From positions 1-64,000 of the forward strand of contig NW_024883437.1 in assembly GCF_019059575.1 (NCBI RefSeq): DNA of 64,000 nucleotides. The letters are read 5' to 3'. This DNA is from Amphibalanus amphitrite (Eukaryota; Arthropoda; Thecostraca; Balanomorpha; Balanidae). Positions 25,488 to 37,764 of this stretch are shown piece by piece (within the stretch, counting starts at the first letter, position 1; the number at the start of each line of letters is the position of its first letter). A model generated the notes under the pieces. That model ran no database searches. It worked only from the letters and a program-made list of their open reading frames with translations, and was not told the DNA's origin. The translations under genes were made by a program, and so were the position numbers.

Positions 25488-26430
25488 TCCTCGTCCCCCC
25501 TAGTTTTTTTTCGCGATAGCTCCGAACATGCCAGCAACAGAGAGCTGAAACTAGGCATACCTGACCTTTGATTCAAGCCGGATCTTGTGACACCAACCAA
25601 ATTTTCAGGTCAGGTCAGGTTACTGACCTATGACGTCATAAGTGGACGGTCCTCAGATGCCGCAACTTCGCAACGCCCTCAGTCCCAGAGGAGCTTTTAC
25701 AGGGGGATGAAACTTACAGTACGTGCATCTTCTAGAAGCCTCACAACTTGTACCTCTAGGATTTTTCCTAAAGATCACATGAGGTCAGGTCGGTCACGTG
25801 ACCTAACCACTATAAGTCAATGAAGAAAAATGAAAACTGCTATTCTGGCGCCGGGAACGATCTCAAACTACCTCAAGCACACGGATCGTGATTTCATGCA
25901 CTCCTTGCAAGGTTAGATGCTTCATTTTTGCAACTTTTCGTCAATAACTCCCGATCAAACTGAGCTAGCGAGTCGGTCAAGCCACCAATGGACTGAGGAA
26001 GAGCTGCCGAATCGAATAATATGCCACACGACCTCCTTTGACCAATTTCGCGACCTAGGTGTCTCTGACCTGACCTTGACCCGAGGTCAACACCTCAAGT
26101 TGACCTCACCCGAACAAAAAGTACCTATACCATTCGACGCGCCTGAGCAAGGCGAGCACGTTGATGCTAAAATCGCCCTCGGCGACTGTTTTTTAAGAAG
26201 TTATTAATCAAAAACCGAACCCGTGTGTTGGGTCACTTGACCTGACCTCAGAGGACACCGGTTGACCTGAGACCTGAAAATTGGGTACTAGTTGCTGTGT
26301 CTCCTAACGGCACACACGCTCGTTTTTTTCCGCGACGCTCTAACTCCATCAGGGGCGAAAAACGACGAGGGGGTCGTACCAACCCTCCCCCGGCCGGCGC
26401 GCATGTAGAAAACCAACAGGTCCTGCGGTG
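25488..26430 (-). mobile_element. TTAA-type element, degraded copy 6
   Basis: The body matches copy 3 along most of its length (GATAGCTCCGAAC, TTGACCTGAGGTC-type strings, and the same conserved central section). TTAA is visible only at the left (25484-25487), and the G and C runs are eroded, indicating an older insertion. Confidence 0.6.
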
Positions 26431-27121
26431 TCAACTCTCGCCTTTATTGGTGTTTTGCTAGCCGCAAACGCACATGGCGGGGCTAGGTTATTGGTTGACC
26501 TTCCAGGTCAGGTCAGTGACTCAAAAGTCGGGAAAATCGGGACCTGTTAAAGAGAGTTAGGTTGTTACGAGGTTTTTCGGGGCGCTGATCACGAATTTCA
26601 TATTAGCTTTGATCACCGATGATGTCTTGATGTTTTTAGGCCAAGTCGGGTCAAGTCAGGTCAGGTCAACCAGTAGGCGTCTTGCTAGCTGACCATATAA
26701 GGTGTCAACCAACACTGACAGCTTCGTGACCGGGTACGAAGGCGCCAACATTACTTCGTAAATGTTCAAATGGATGCTACATTCGAAATCAGCTCCAAAA
26801 ACTAGCCTAAACATATATGAACCCAGAAGAAGCGAACTAAGGTCATCAAAGGTCAATGACCTTGACCTGACCTTCACGTGACCTTGACACCCACCATAAT
26901 GCATGGGACCACCATCATTTCACATGTTTGGACGTTTACAATCACAAAAAGATTGAAAACGAGCGGATAATAGCCGTTTTTACGAAGGCTTCCTGGCGAA
27001 TGCCCATCTAATTTGAACAAATCTGCACCAAATGTGCACCTAATCTGCACAAAATGTGTACTTGATGGCCGTCGTGAAATACACCAGAGCTGAATGTTCA
27101 AATTTTGTTCTCCTTTTCTTT
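26431..27121 (+). mobile_element. TTAA-type element fragment 7
   Basis: It is similar to the body of copy 14 (63098-63985), including a perfect AGGTCAATGACCT palindrome at 26850-26862. Both terminal modules are lost. It ends where copy 8 begins. Confidence 0.55.
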
Positions 27122-27125
27122 TTAA

Positions 27126-28132
27126 CCCGCGCACCGACGGGGGTCTGTGCCAACTTAGTACCGACGGGGGGGGGGGGGGGCGGATGACCGCCCCCCCCCT
27201 GAGATCTCGAGAACGAAGCAAGATAGCGACAAGCGGTAAACGGCATCGGATACGCACGGTCAAGATCTACAATTTTTACTAAGGTCATTTTCAGGTCAGG
27301 TCAAAGATGACGTCACAGGGGTCGAAAAAGTCAAAATGGCGGCGCTAAATATGGAGAGAGTTTTTCTCGAATAACTTTTGAATTAGTCAAGATAGGAACA
27401 AACTAAGGGCATCATCGTGATCCTCTCGTCAATCCGCATCGAATGATATATATGTTGACCTCGAAAGGTCAAGGTCAAAGGTTGACCTCAGGTCACGTGA
27501 CCTCGAGGTCATCATGTATATCATTCGATGCGTCTTGACGAGCTGAACACAATGAGACCATCCACGCGTCTGTATCTTGTTCCTGTACGGAGTTATTGGC
27601 CAAAAACCATTGGTGACCTTTGATGACGTCACATGACCTCACAGCTGCCCAACAGCAAAACAGACCTCAAGGTAGTGAAGGTTGATCGTATATGAAGTCA
27701 TGTATGGTATATGGGGCCATTCCGACCCGTTTTAGTAGTAAAAACAGTGAGTTGATTTTTCCCCCATTGACTTATAATGGGGAGGTCACGAAATTGACCT
27801 GACCTTAGGTCACCGATATCAAAATTCCGAGATAAAAATTGTAGCTACTAATGACCTAATAACATCCTGCGACTTTCAAAGGCCTCCGACATCTACTGTA
27901 GCTCTGGCACGGTGACAAAGTTGCAAAAAAGTGACTTGAGGTTGGGTCATTCAAAGTGACCTGGTGACCTGACCTTGAAAGGTAGGAGGTTCAAACTTGC
28001 ACACCATGTGTAAAATTGATAAGGGAATAGTCATACCAAATTTCGCGGCGCTACGCGCCGCGGTTTTCCCGCTATTCGCGAAAAACCTCAGGGGGGGGCG
28101 GATATCCGCCCCCCCCCCCGTCGGTGCGCGGG
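27126..28132 (+). mobile_element. TTAA-type element, copy 8 (reference copy)
   Basis: TTAA flanks at 27122-27125 and 28133-28136. Left: CCCGCGCACCGACGGGG, a 17-bp spacer, the motif again, then G-run, CGGATGACCG, C-run. Right: the reverse complement of the motif once, with CGGATATCCG between G and C runs. Inside each hairpin stands a short conserved phrase (ATCTCGAGAACGAAGC left; the right, read inward, TTTTTCGCGAATAGC). The centre (27425-27545) is an inverted repeat, ATCGAATGATATA and TATATCATTCGAT, around a GGTCA array. TTAA flanks and CCC ends resemble piggyBac MITEs. No ORF. Copy 12 is nearly identical, so the subfamily is young. Confidence 0.85.
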
Positions 28133-28136
28133 TTAA

Positions 28137-29059
28137 CCCGCGAGTTGCTGGGGGGGGCGTTAAACGCCCCCACTTTTTTCGCCGGGCCATAGCATAAAAA
28201 CGGCGCGCCGTAGGCGCGCCAAATTTTGGGTACCTGTAGAGAATTGATTGAAGTTTATGGTGACAATTTTTTTTTGAAAAAAATCGATCGGAAAATTTTT
28301 GAGATATCGAGGTTTTAGTGACGTCATGATTTCTGAGTTTTCGACCAAAAACGGCATATGTTCAAAAAATCATATAAAATCACAGAATAGACATACAGAC
28401 ATGCCGTAAACGCCATTAGACTGCCAATACCATGAACAATCAAATGGCTATCTTCGATTATTGATTATCGTTCCGCATTTTCCAAAATATTGAACTGAAT
28501 CTCGGCAATTTCTCGTGACTACTTCACCACCATGATACATGCATTTTTTTAAATTTAACTTCTTGAGCCAAACGCGTACACATATGATAAAATGAATGTC
28601 ACCATCGTGTTCTACGCCTCAAATTACCCATAAAACATGTGTCACAGGCTGCGAATATCAGTTTTGATTTTCGGGGATATTTGCCTACCCGGTTGACCTG
28701 ACCTTGACCCTGACCTATGCTTGACTGACCTTTACATGGAGCTGACACTCTTGTAGGCCTTATATGATGGATTGTGCACCGTTTTGACAGAGTTTATGAC
28801 CAGAGGCGCCAATTGCGAAGTCCTGAAGTCCATGCTACTGAAAGCCCGATTTCAGGTGTTTGACCTGACCTTGACCCCACCTGTGACCTCAAAATTCAAC
28901 TTTAAAGTACTCATCTGAAGCGCCTTGTCGCGTTCTTTCGTTTGCCGCCTCGTGCGTTTCGCTGCGCCTATTGGTTCTCGAGTTATCGGCTGGGGGCGTT
29001 TAACGCCCCCCCCCCCCCCAGCAAACGGTGGGTGGCGAAATACCCCAGCAACTGCCGGG
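28137..29059 (-). mobile_element. TTAA-type element, copy 9, abutting copy 8
   Basis: It shares the single TTAA at 28133-28136 with copy 8 and has its own right TTAA at 29060-29063. The ends are CCCGCGAGTTGCTGGGG and, read inward from the right, CCCGGCAGTTGCTGGGG plus a second copy. The hairpin loops are CGTTAAACG (left) and CGTTTAACG (right), mutual reverse complements. The body is different from copy 8. Confidence 0.85.
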
Positions 29060-29353
29060 TTAAATGAACTAGATTGAACAAGATTTTCATCGGACAAGAT
29101 TGTTGACGGCCCTCCTATGAAACGAGACTCGATGATTTCTTAAACTCCCTAGTTATTTTGCAACAGCCCTAGGTTCGTTGCATACTAACTAGGGAGGTTG
29201 CAACGACCCTAGTTTCGTTACAACGTCCCGGAACGAGCAGTTATTTTGTAACGTCCCTAGGGTCGTTGCAAATAAACTGATCGTTCAGGGAGGTTACAAC
29301 CACCCTAGGGTCGTTGCAAACTAACTGAAATCGCATACTCCCTGTAACATATA

Positions 29354-30724
29354 TAAAGTAAAGATGAATGCATTAAAGTAGGGAAAGTGGGACAAACCTA
29401 TCACCCGGGGCATAGCGGCCACCCGGGGCAAAGCGGCTACCCGTTTGAGCCCACCACAACTGGTGTCAGCTCCAATTTATGGTTGGTTGCCATTTGCCAA
29501 TTATACTTTTCTTCGCGGTTGTTCAAATGAGCCAGACCGGGGTTTCCGACCGTCCCTATTTTCCGTGACAGACAGAAAGACATATTTTTCCCAAGTAATC
29601 CTTATCATCCTAATATTCTTACGCTTTTGAACTTTTTTTTTGTCTGGAAGTTTATTCAAGTGTTCTTATTCCTGCATTGAATGGTTACAGTACTTTTGCC
29701 CCACTAAAATAACAGAGCTGGATTTTTTTTGTCTCGGATGGTAAAAGTAGGGCAAAGCGGACTGGGCAGAGTGGACAACTCCTTATTCCAGAAGTTGCTT
29801 CAGCTTGGACAACAAGCGTTATTGATATAAAATGAAAAGTTATTCAATAAAAGCTATTTAGTCAGGTTCTTCTTTCTAACCAAAAAGGAACGACAAAACC
29901 TTTACCCATTTTGGACACCCAGAAAGAAGGAGATGTCCCTACTACGCCAGTACCTATATAGACATTAGAATACCTACACATAAGCTTTTATAAAATTTTG
30001 AACCATATTTGAAGAAAACGCATTTGTCGTGTCAAAAGTGCGCTTATCGATTCTACCTCAACTGCTCAAAAGCTTGCCGTATTTTAAGCAATAAGAGAGG
30101 TCAAAGATGAATCATTTTTTGTATGCAATTCTTTTCAGGTTACTTTGTTTTGCTAGACACATGCGCATTCATAACAAATCATAACAAGTTACCTGACCAC
30201 TGACCAGTGACAACTGACGTTTTGTCGTCAGTGAGGGCGAAGACATGTGATTGGTGCATTTAGAAAAGAAAATTGTAAATTATAAGCTGCGTATAATACC
30301 ACTTTTTTGAAATTTTTGTCCGGATAAAAGGCTGTAACGATTGAAATGAAACTGAAAGGAGATGTTTCGCAACAGCATGTTTGAAGAAAAGCTGCCTGGA
30401 TGCTTTAAGTGGTAGTTAATGTATACCTAAGCATATTCAAAATACAAGGAACCTAGACGGCTCAATTATACCTACACCCATTCACTAATTAGAGCTAAGA
30501 GCCTAAAATAAGGACTTGCTTCAAGACTGCACCATCAATTACCAAGGTAGGAACTAGGACTAACTAGAAAACGCGGTGTGCTTGGTACCAGGTTTGGAAC
30601 ACACGTGTATGCATAGTTGGAACTACCCATTATTTGAACGGACGATTGTCGCTCGAAAACATTGAACATTGAGCAGTCGCTCAATAAAACGGCATGCTCG
30701 AACAGTACCGCGCACCCAGCCGCC
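29354..30724. other. AT-rich intergenic DNA with GGGGCAAAGCGG-type repeat remnants
   Basis: At 29376-29460 and 29740-29780 phrases like GTGGGACAAA, CCCGGGGCAAAGCGG and GGGCAAAGCGGACTGG recur, as in old TA-flanked MITEs, but no clean ends were found. The rest is AT-rich with no gene. Confidence 0.4.
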
Positions 30725-31020
30725 TGATCTCACCTGGATGACGTAGCTGACAGTGACGTCACTGCTTCCCATGACGTCGGCACGGCGCGCTGATGTTGGC
30801 TCCGTCGAGCCCGATGACCGCCGCCTTCCACCGCCGCCGACGCCGACGGGTGCGGCGCCAGGCTCCGCCCACCGCCCGCTGATTGGCTGTGCTCGGGCCT
30901 ACGTCACGGTTGAGCTGTCTGAGCAGACCGGTATCCCCGCCATACCTACCTCTGTGCGGACCAGAACGAACGGCCGTGCCGGACCAAACTGGCGGCGGGA
31001 CGGCGAATTCGGTTCTGCAT
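30725..31020. promoter_or_regulatory. CpG-rich promoter-like block with CRE, GC and CCAAT motifs
   Basis: TGACGTCA at 30754-30761, a second ATGACGTCGG at 30771, a GC box (GCTCCGCCCA, about 30862), an inverted CCAAT box (GATTGGCT, 30881) and TACGTCACG at about 30900 lie within 150 bp of CpG-rich DNA surrounded by AT-rich sequence. This clustering is typical of TATA-less animal promoters. No exon could be tied to it on either strand, so the target gene is unknown. Confidence 0.4.
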
Positions 31021-32366
<1,346 letters not shown>

Positions 32367-32923
32367 ACACTTAGCCTCCCGCACCTCCCTCTCCGTTCGA
32401 CCCAGACGCAGTGACAGCTGGCGGAGGCTCGCCGGTCCCGCCCCGTGTAACCTCTGCCGTGTTTTGTTGTTCGCCACCCCTAACTCAGTTTGTTACCGGA
32501 CTCCGCTCCTCAATGAACGTTCGACGGACGACACGCGGGTTCCGTAATGCGGTTACGGCAGTGACGGAGATATGAATACAGCTCTGCGGCTAGCGGGAGC
32601 GGGAGCGGGGCGGGGGTGTCGCAGTTGGTTTCTCAGTCAATATGCATTGTATCACTACACTATGGATCGCTCTAAAGGGTGAATTATAAATCAAGGTTTG
32701 TTGGATTATCGGATAACTTAGGCTGATCCAATCAGCTCCTCTCACAAATCATTCAGAGAAACAGTCTTTTCTGCCACTGCCATGAGAGTTAGAGTGTGCT
32801 GAGATGAGCATGACAAAAGTGGAAATCGTTACAGCTGTATGAAAGCAAAGAATGCATTTACTGTATGATCTTCAAACTCGGTTGTTGGACCTAAAATAAA
32901 TATACTCCTACAAAACGTGAACG
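32367..32923. other. Intergenic DNA, no gene recognised
   Basis: Contains a GGGAGC run near 32595-32615. Nothing else recognised. Confidence 0.5.
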
Positions 32924-32927
32924 TTAA

Positions 32928-33921
32928 CCCTATTCCTGGCGGGCTCCGCCGGGACAAGAAACTGGCGGGGGGGGGGGCCGATTCGGCCCCCCCCCCCTGA
33001 GATCTCGAGAACGAAGCAAGATAGCGACAAACGGTAAACGGCATCGGATACGCACGGTCAAGATCTACAATTTTTACAAAGGTCATTTTCAGGTCAGGTC
33101 AAAGATGACGTCACAGGGGTCGAAAAAGTCAAAATGGCGGCGCTAGATATGGAGAGAGTTTTTCTCGAATAACTTTCGAATTAGTCAAGATAGGAACAAA
33201 CTAAGGGCATCATCGTGATCCTCTCGTCAATCCGCATCGAATGATATATATGTTGACCTCGAAAGGTCAAGGTCAAAGGTTGACCTCAGGTCACGTGACC
33301 TTGAGGTCATCATGTATATCATTCGATGCGTCTTGACGAGCTGAACACAATGAGACCATCCACGCGTCTGTATCTTGTTCCTGTACGGAGTTATTGGCCA
33401 AAAACCTTTGGTGACCTTTGATGACGTCACATGACCTCACAGCTGCCCAACAGCAAAACAGACCTCAAGGTAGTGAAGGTTGATCGTATATGAAGTCATG
33501 TATGGTATATGGGGCCATTCCGACCCGTTTTAGTGGTAAAAACAGGGAGTTGATTTTTCCCCCATTGACTTATAATGGGGAGGTCGCGAAACTGACCTGA
33601 CCTTAGGTCACCGATATCAAAATTCCGAGATATAAAAATTGCACATACTGGTACCCTAACTAAAGCCTGAAGAGAAGAAATTGATCGGTCAAAAACTCTA
33701 GCTCTGGCGTGATTGCAAACTTTTCTGAGGTAGGGTCACCAAACCGCCTCTGGTGACCTGACCTGAGGTCAGATCAACTCAACATTTTCAGACATGTTGC
33801 GTAGAAGCCTTTTAGGAAAAGTCAGAAAATTTGAGCTTCCTAGCTCAACGCGTTTGGGAGAAATAACCAAAAAACCTCAGGGGGGGCTCCTGAGGCCCCC
33901 CCCCCCCCGCCAGGAATAGGG
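32928..33921 (+). mobile_element. TTAA-type element, copy 10 (copy-8 body with different ends)
   Basis: TTAA flanks at 32924-32927 and 33922-33925. From ATCTCGAGAACGAAGC (about 33000) to about 33635 it is nearly identical to copies 8 and 12. Its ends are unrelated to theirs: CCCTATTCCTGGCGGG at the left, doubled after a spacer, and exactly complementary CCGCCAGGAATAGGG at the right. The hairpin loop also differs (CCGATTCGG). The last about 280 bp of the body is also different. It therefore looks like a recombinant in which both ends were replaced by a matched pair. Confidence 0.85.
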
Positions 33922-33925
33922 TTAA

Positions 33926-34923
33926 GCTAAGATCATCACCTTTGCTATCCGCATTAGAGCGGACGCTCCGGACTCCGTAGTGTCCACATCCGGAGGTTCA
34001 CGTTAGAGCTGCTTTCTCCAGGTGTCTGGCAGTTCGATTTCTGAAGTACATATGTAATTATGAGTTTAAAAATACTATTTGTAAACTCGCTATTACATAA
34101 TTCGGGATTATTGTTTAATATCATTACTTCGCATAAGCGTAGGAACCATAGGTGCAGTGGGTGCAGCTGCACCGACAATAATTATCCAATGGGTGCAGGC
34201 AATGTATTCTGCACCCACAATAATCTGAAGCAAAAAACATTTTTCGCATCAACGCTACTTCCCATGCAGCATGACGAGTTCAGGATATTTTACCCCACTT
34301 GAAGAAAGGCCAAGTCGGCTGATTTTATGGCGTGAATTAGGTATTGACATAATGAATACTTCAAAGCACAATTTTTGAAACTAATTATTTCGACTTTCTG
34401 AACCCCCCGAAGATGGCAATGAGCCTCCCGTCTCAACCTGTTTCCTCATATCAGCGGCGATACATACCGAAGTCGAGGGAGAACATCCCGTTGCCTATCC
34501 TACCCCCCCCCCCGCTCCACCGGCTATGGCTGGATTTTTGCACAAATGCACCCACAATTTTCCAGCCGTTCCAACGCCCATTAGTTGTTAGTAATTATTA
34601 CCTACTCACGATAAAATATGAACAATACATTTGTAACAATTTAGAACTTGCTTCTCGTTTGCAACGTTGGTGGACTGACTTCCCAAATACAGGGAAGTCC
34701 GAGCATGTGATCTAGATCCAAGGATAAATAATTCAGTTGTTTTTTTTTCTGACTCGTGACCTCAGGCCTCCTTCGGACACCTTTATAGTAACTTGTCCCG
34801 CTCACCAAGTGAGCTGACAAGACTTTGAGGAGGTAGGTGTTCATGGATTATTGTGGACTTGTTTGCCATTGGCACTAGATTCCCAAGGACAGATAATATA
34901 GGCTGAAGTAGGTGGCTATCTCA
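33926..34923. other. Intergenic DNA, no gene recognised
   Basis: GGGTGCAGCTGCACC and further GTGCAGG/TGCACCCAC strings at 34150-34225 and 34545 suggest an old MITE, but ends could not be defined. Confidence 0.4.
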
Positions 34924-34927
34924 ATAA

Positions 34928-37760
34928 CCCGGCACCGCCTGGGCTATTTCCGTACCCACGACAGCCTGGGGGGGGGGTCGGATCCGACCCCCCCCCCCCT
35001 GTTATCTCGAGAACCAATGGTCGCATCGAGCCCCGCGAGGCGGCGTTCGAAAGGTTTCTACGAGACCTTCCCAAAGCACTCTTAAGATTTTAAGATTGAG
35101 GTCAACTTTCGGGTCAAGGTCAGGTCAAAGGTCAAATTCTGGGGTTTTGCATGATTAGGCTTACGGACAGCGGAATCGATACCTGCTGCTCGAAACTCAC
35201 CATAAATGACCTCAAAGACCTAGTAAAGGTACCATGTGCGTATAGGGGTCATACTAAGTACGGGTCAAGGTCAGGTCAGGTTACGAAAGGTCACGGTTTT
35301 CACTTTCTGCTACATGGGCGTGCGACACATGTTTTATGGCTTATTTTTCACGCCGAATCCGATGGTAATGGTTATATGTGACCCCAAGTCACTGTGCTGG
35401 TGATAAGTGTGCATTGAAAGCATAAAAAATCGTTTATACCATACATAACTAAACGAACTAAGAAAAAAGGTCAAATTTTCAACTTTTTATTTTTGACATG
35501 AAAATGCACTTTTCTAGACGAGCTTTGTCCTAGGAATCTAGTGGTGCCATTTGTTTTCACATGCGATGTTCAGAAGTGCCTCTAATTCACGAAAATGCTT
35601 ATGACGTCACCATGCCCTATGCATGTTGGAGCTATTTTTTACAATTTGGGGGTCAAAAATCAAGATAGAAAGTTGAAATTTGGGACATCTAATTTTCTAA
35701 TAGAGCTCTATAACATTTCCGGTTTTTTGGAAATTCTCAAAATTTTGGATTTTATTAGCTGTTTTCCAAAAAATAAAGTTTTTTGAATTTTTGGGGGTGA
35801 AAAACGCATTTTATGGAAAATCCGAGATAGCTATTTTAAAGAACTCGTTGAGCTGCGTCTATTCATGTCCTTAATTTGCAATTTTCTTTAAACCCTGATT
35901 TTTGGCGATTTTTTAAACATTTACCATTTTTGACAAAAAAAGGCCATGTAGTTACATCACTAAAATCGATATATCTCAAAAAAAAATTGGGAAAATTTTC
36001 TTAAAAATTACACACGAGACGTCAAATTGATGGAGAAGAAGGTATGCCAAGTTTCAAGTTGGGGCGTTCCACGACAAATCGACAAGTGCCCTGCACCCTC
36101 ATATTTTATTTTTTGCTTAGAATTGGTCTAATGGGTTGTGATGGACGGGGAAGCCAGCTGTGGCAAGGATTTTTTCCTTCGAACAACGGTTTCCGAGATA
36201 TAGCCTCGGGCAATTCTTGGAGTTCGCGCTGCAGCCCTATGTTTGGCGGTCTATAACTCAGAAACTATTGGCTTTTTACGATAAAAACTTTATATGGTTC
36301 AACTCACAATCAACCAACAAACATTTTGGCTATCTCGGATTTTCAATTTTTGAAAATTTTGATCACGTGACCTTTTGTCCTATTTCTCGAAGAGTGACCT
36401 TGATATTTTCCCCACTGAAAGTTGCAATTTTGTCTGATGACGATTAAAGCCTTATCAATTGTCATTCATATGCGATAATAAAAAAGTGGTTATCGCCCTG
36501 CGTTGACCTCAGGTAAGGTCATTTTTATGACCTGTCCATTATTACGAGCGGGAGCGACAGCGAGATCTCGAGAATAAAGCAAGATAGCGACAAGCCGTAA
36601 ACGGTAAAGGGTACACACGGATAAGGTCTATAATTTTTACTGAGGTCATTTTCAGGTCAGGTCAAAGATGACGTCACAGGAGCTAAAAGGAAGTCAAAAT
36701 AGCGGCACTATACATGTATATGAAGTTTTTCTCGAATAACTTTCAAGGTATCCCAGCTAGGAACAAACTAATAGCACCATCGTGATCCTCTCGTCGATCC
36801 GCATCGAAACATATGTTTGTTGACCTCGAAAGGTCGAAAGGTCAAAAGTTGACCTTAGGTCACGTGATCTAAGGTCAACTTTTGACCTTTCGACCTTTCG
36901 AGGTCAACATACATATGTTTCGATGCGGATCGACGGGAGGATCACGATGGTGCTATTAGTTTGTTCCTAGCTGGGATACCTTGAAAGTTATTTGAGAAAA
37001 ACTTCATATATATGTATAGTGCCGCATTTTAACTTCCTTTTAGCTCCTGTGACGTCATCTTTGACCTGACCTGAAAATGACCTCAGTAAAAATTATAGAC
37101 CTTATCCGTGTGTACCCTTTACCGTTTACCGCTTGTCTCTATCTTGCTTTATTCTCGAGATCTCGCTGTCGCTCCCGCTCGTAATAATGGACAGGTCATA
37201 AAAATGACCTGACCTGAGGTCAACGCAGGGCGATAACCACTTTTTTTTATTATCGCATAGGAATGACAATCGATAAGGCTTTAATCGTCATCAGACAAAA
37301 TTGCAACTTTCAGTGGGGAAAATATCAAGGTCACTCTTCGAAAAATAGGACAAAAGGTCACGTGATCAAAATTTTCAAAAATTGAAAATCCGAGATAGTC
37401 AAAATGTTTCTTGGTTGATTGTGAGTTGAACCATTTAAAGTTTTTATCATAAAAAGCCAATAGTTTTTGAGTTATAGGCCGCCAAACATAGGGCTGCAGC
37501 GCGAAATCCAGGAATTGCCCGAGGCTATATCTCGGAAACCGTTGTTCGAAGAAAAAAATCCTTGCCACAGCTGGCTTCCCCGCCCATCACAACCCCTTAC
37601 ACCAGTTTTCAACGAAGAATAAAATATGAGGGTGCAAATTTGATTTTTTATTTGTCGATTTGTCGTGGAACGCCCCAGTTGATAGCGTAAGCGGTTCATG
37701 AGTTATTCAAGAAAAACGGAGGGGGGGTCGGATCCGACCCCCCCCCCAGGCGGTCGCGGG
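34928..37760 (+). mobile_element. TTAA-type element, copy 11, with ATAA flanks and foldback insert
   Basis: The left end is CCCGGCACCGCCTGGG, doubled after a spacer. The right end is the reverse complement of CCCGCGACCGCCTGGGG. The direct flanks are ATAA at 34924-34927 and 37761-37764. Both hairpin loops are the palindrome TCGGATCCGA between G and C runs. The body resembles copy 1 (GGCGTTCGAAAGG near the left end). A foldback element (36061-37676) is inserted near its right end; without it the element is about 1.2 kb. Confidence 0.8.
36061..37676. mobile_element. Foldback element, 0.8-kb arms, 4-bp duplication AGTT
   Basis: GGGGCGTTCCACGACAAATC starts the left arm and its reverse complement ends the right arm; AGTT flanks both sides (36057-36060 and 37677-37680). 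The arms run to a 14-bp centre at 36857-36870 (AGGTCACGTGATCT). Each arm includes about 350 bp of TTAA-type copy-8 body (from ATCTCGAGAATAAAGC). A 95-codon open frame occurs in both arms with some substitutions, but it matches no family and is probably chance. Confidence 0.8.
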
Positions 37761-37764
37761 ATAA

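Larger units (their letters stand above)
24420..29353. mobile_element. 4.9-kb element with about 290-bp inverted ends, filled by nested elements
   Basis: The left inverted repeat is 24420-24714 and the right one 29060-29353, nearly identical in reverse orientation. They start TATATGTTACAGGGAGTATG and contain repeated CAACGACCCTAGGG and GTTACAAAATAACT subunits. A TA duplication is possible but not certain. The interior holds two degraded and two clean TTAA-type elements; the last one sits exactly at the inner edge of the right inverted repeat. No transposase was found, and the superfamily is not assignable. Confidence 0.75.

Noticed and set aside
34150-34560. Possible MITE with GTGCAGG/TGCACCC motifs
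   Set aside because: No consistent inverted ends or target duplication were found.
36160-37568. 95-codon open frame present in both foldback arms with substitutions
   Set aside because: No family resemblance and no start context; its presence in both arms follows from the inverted duplication, and the sequence belongs to noncoding TTAA-type body.
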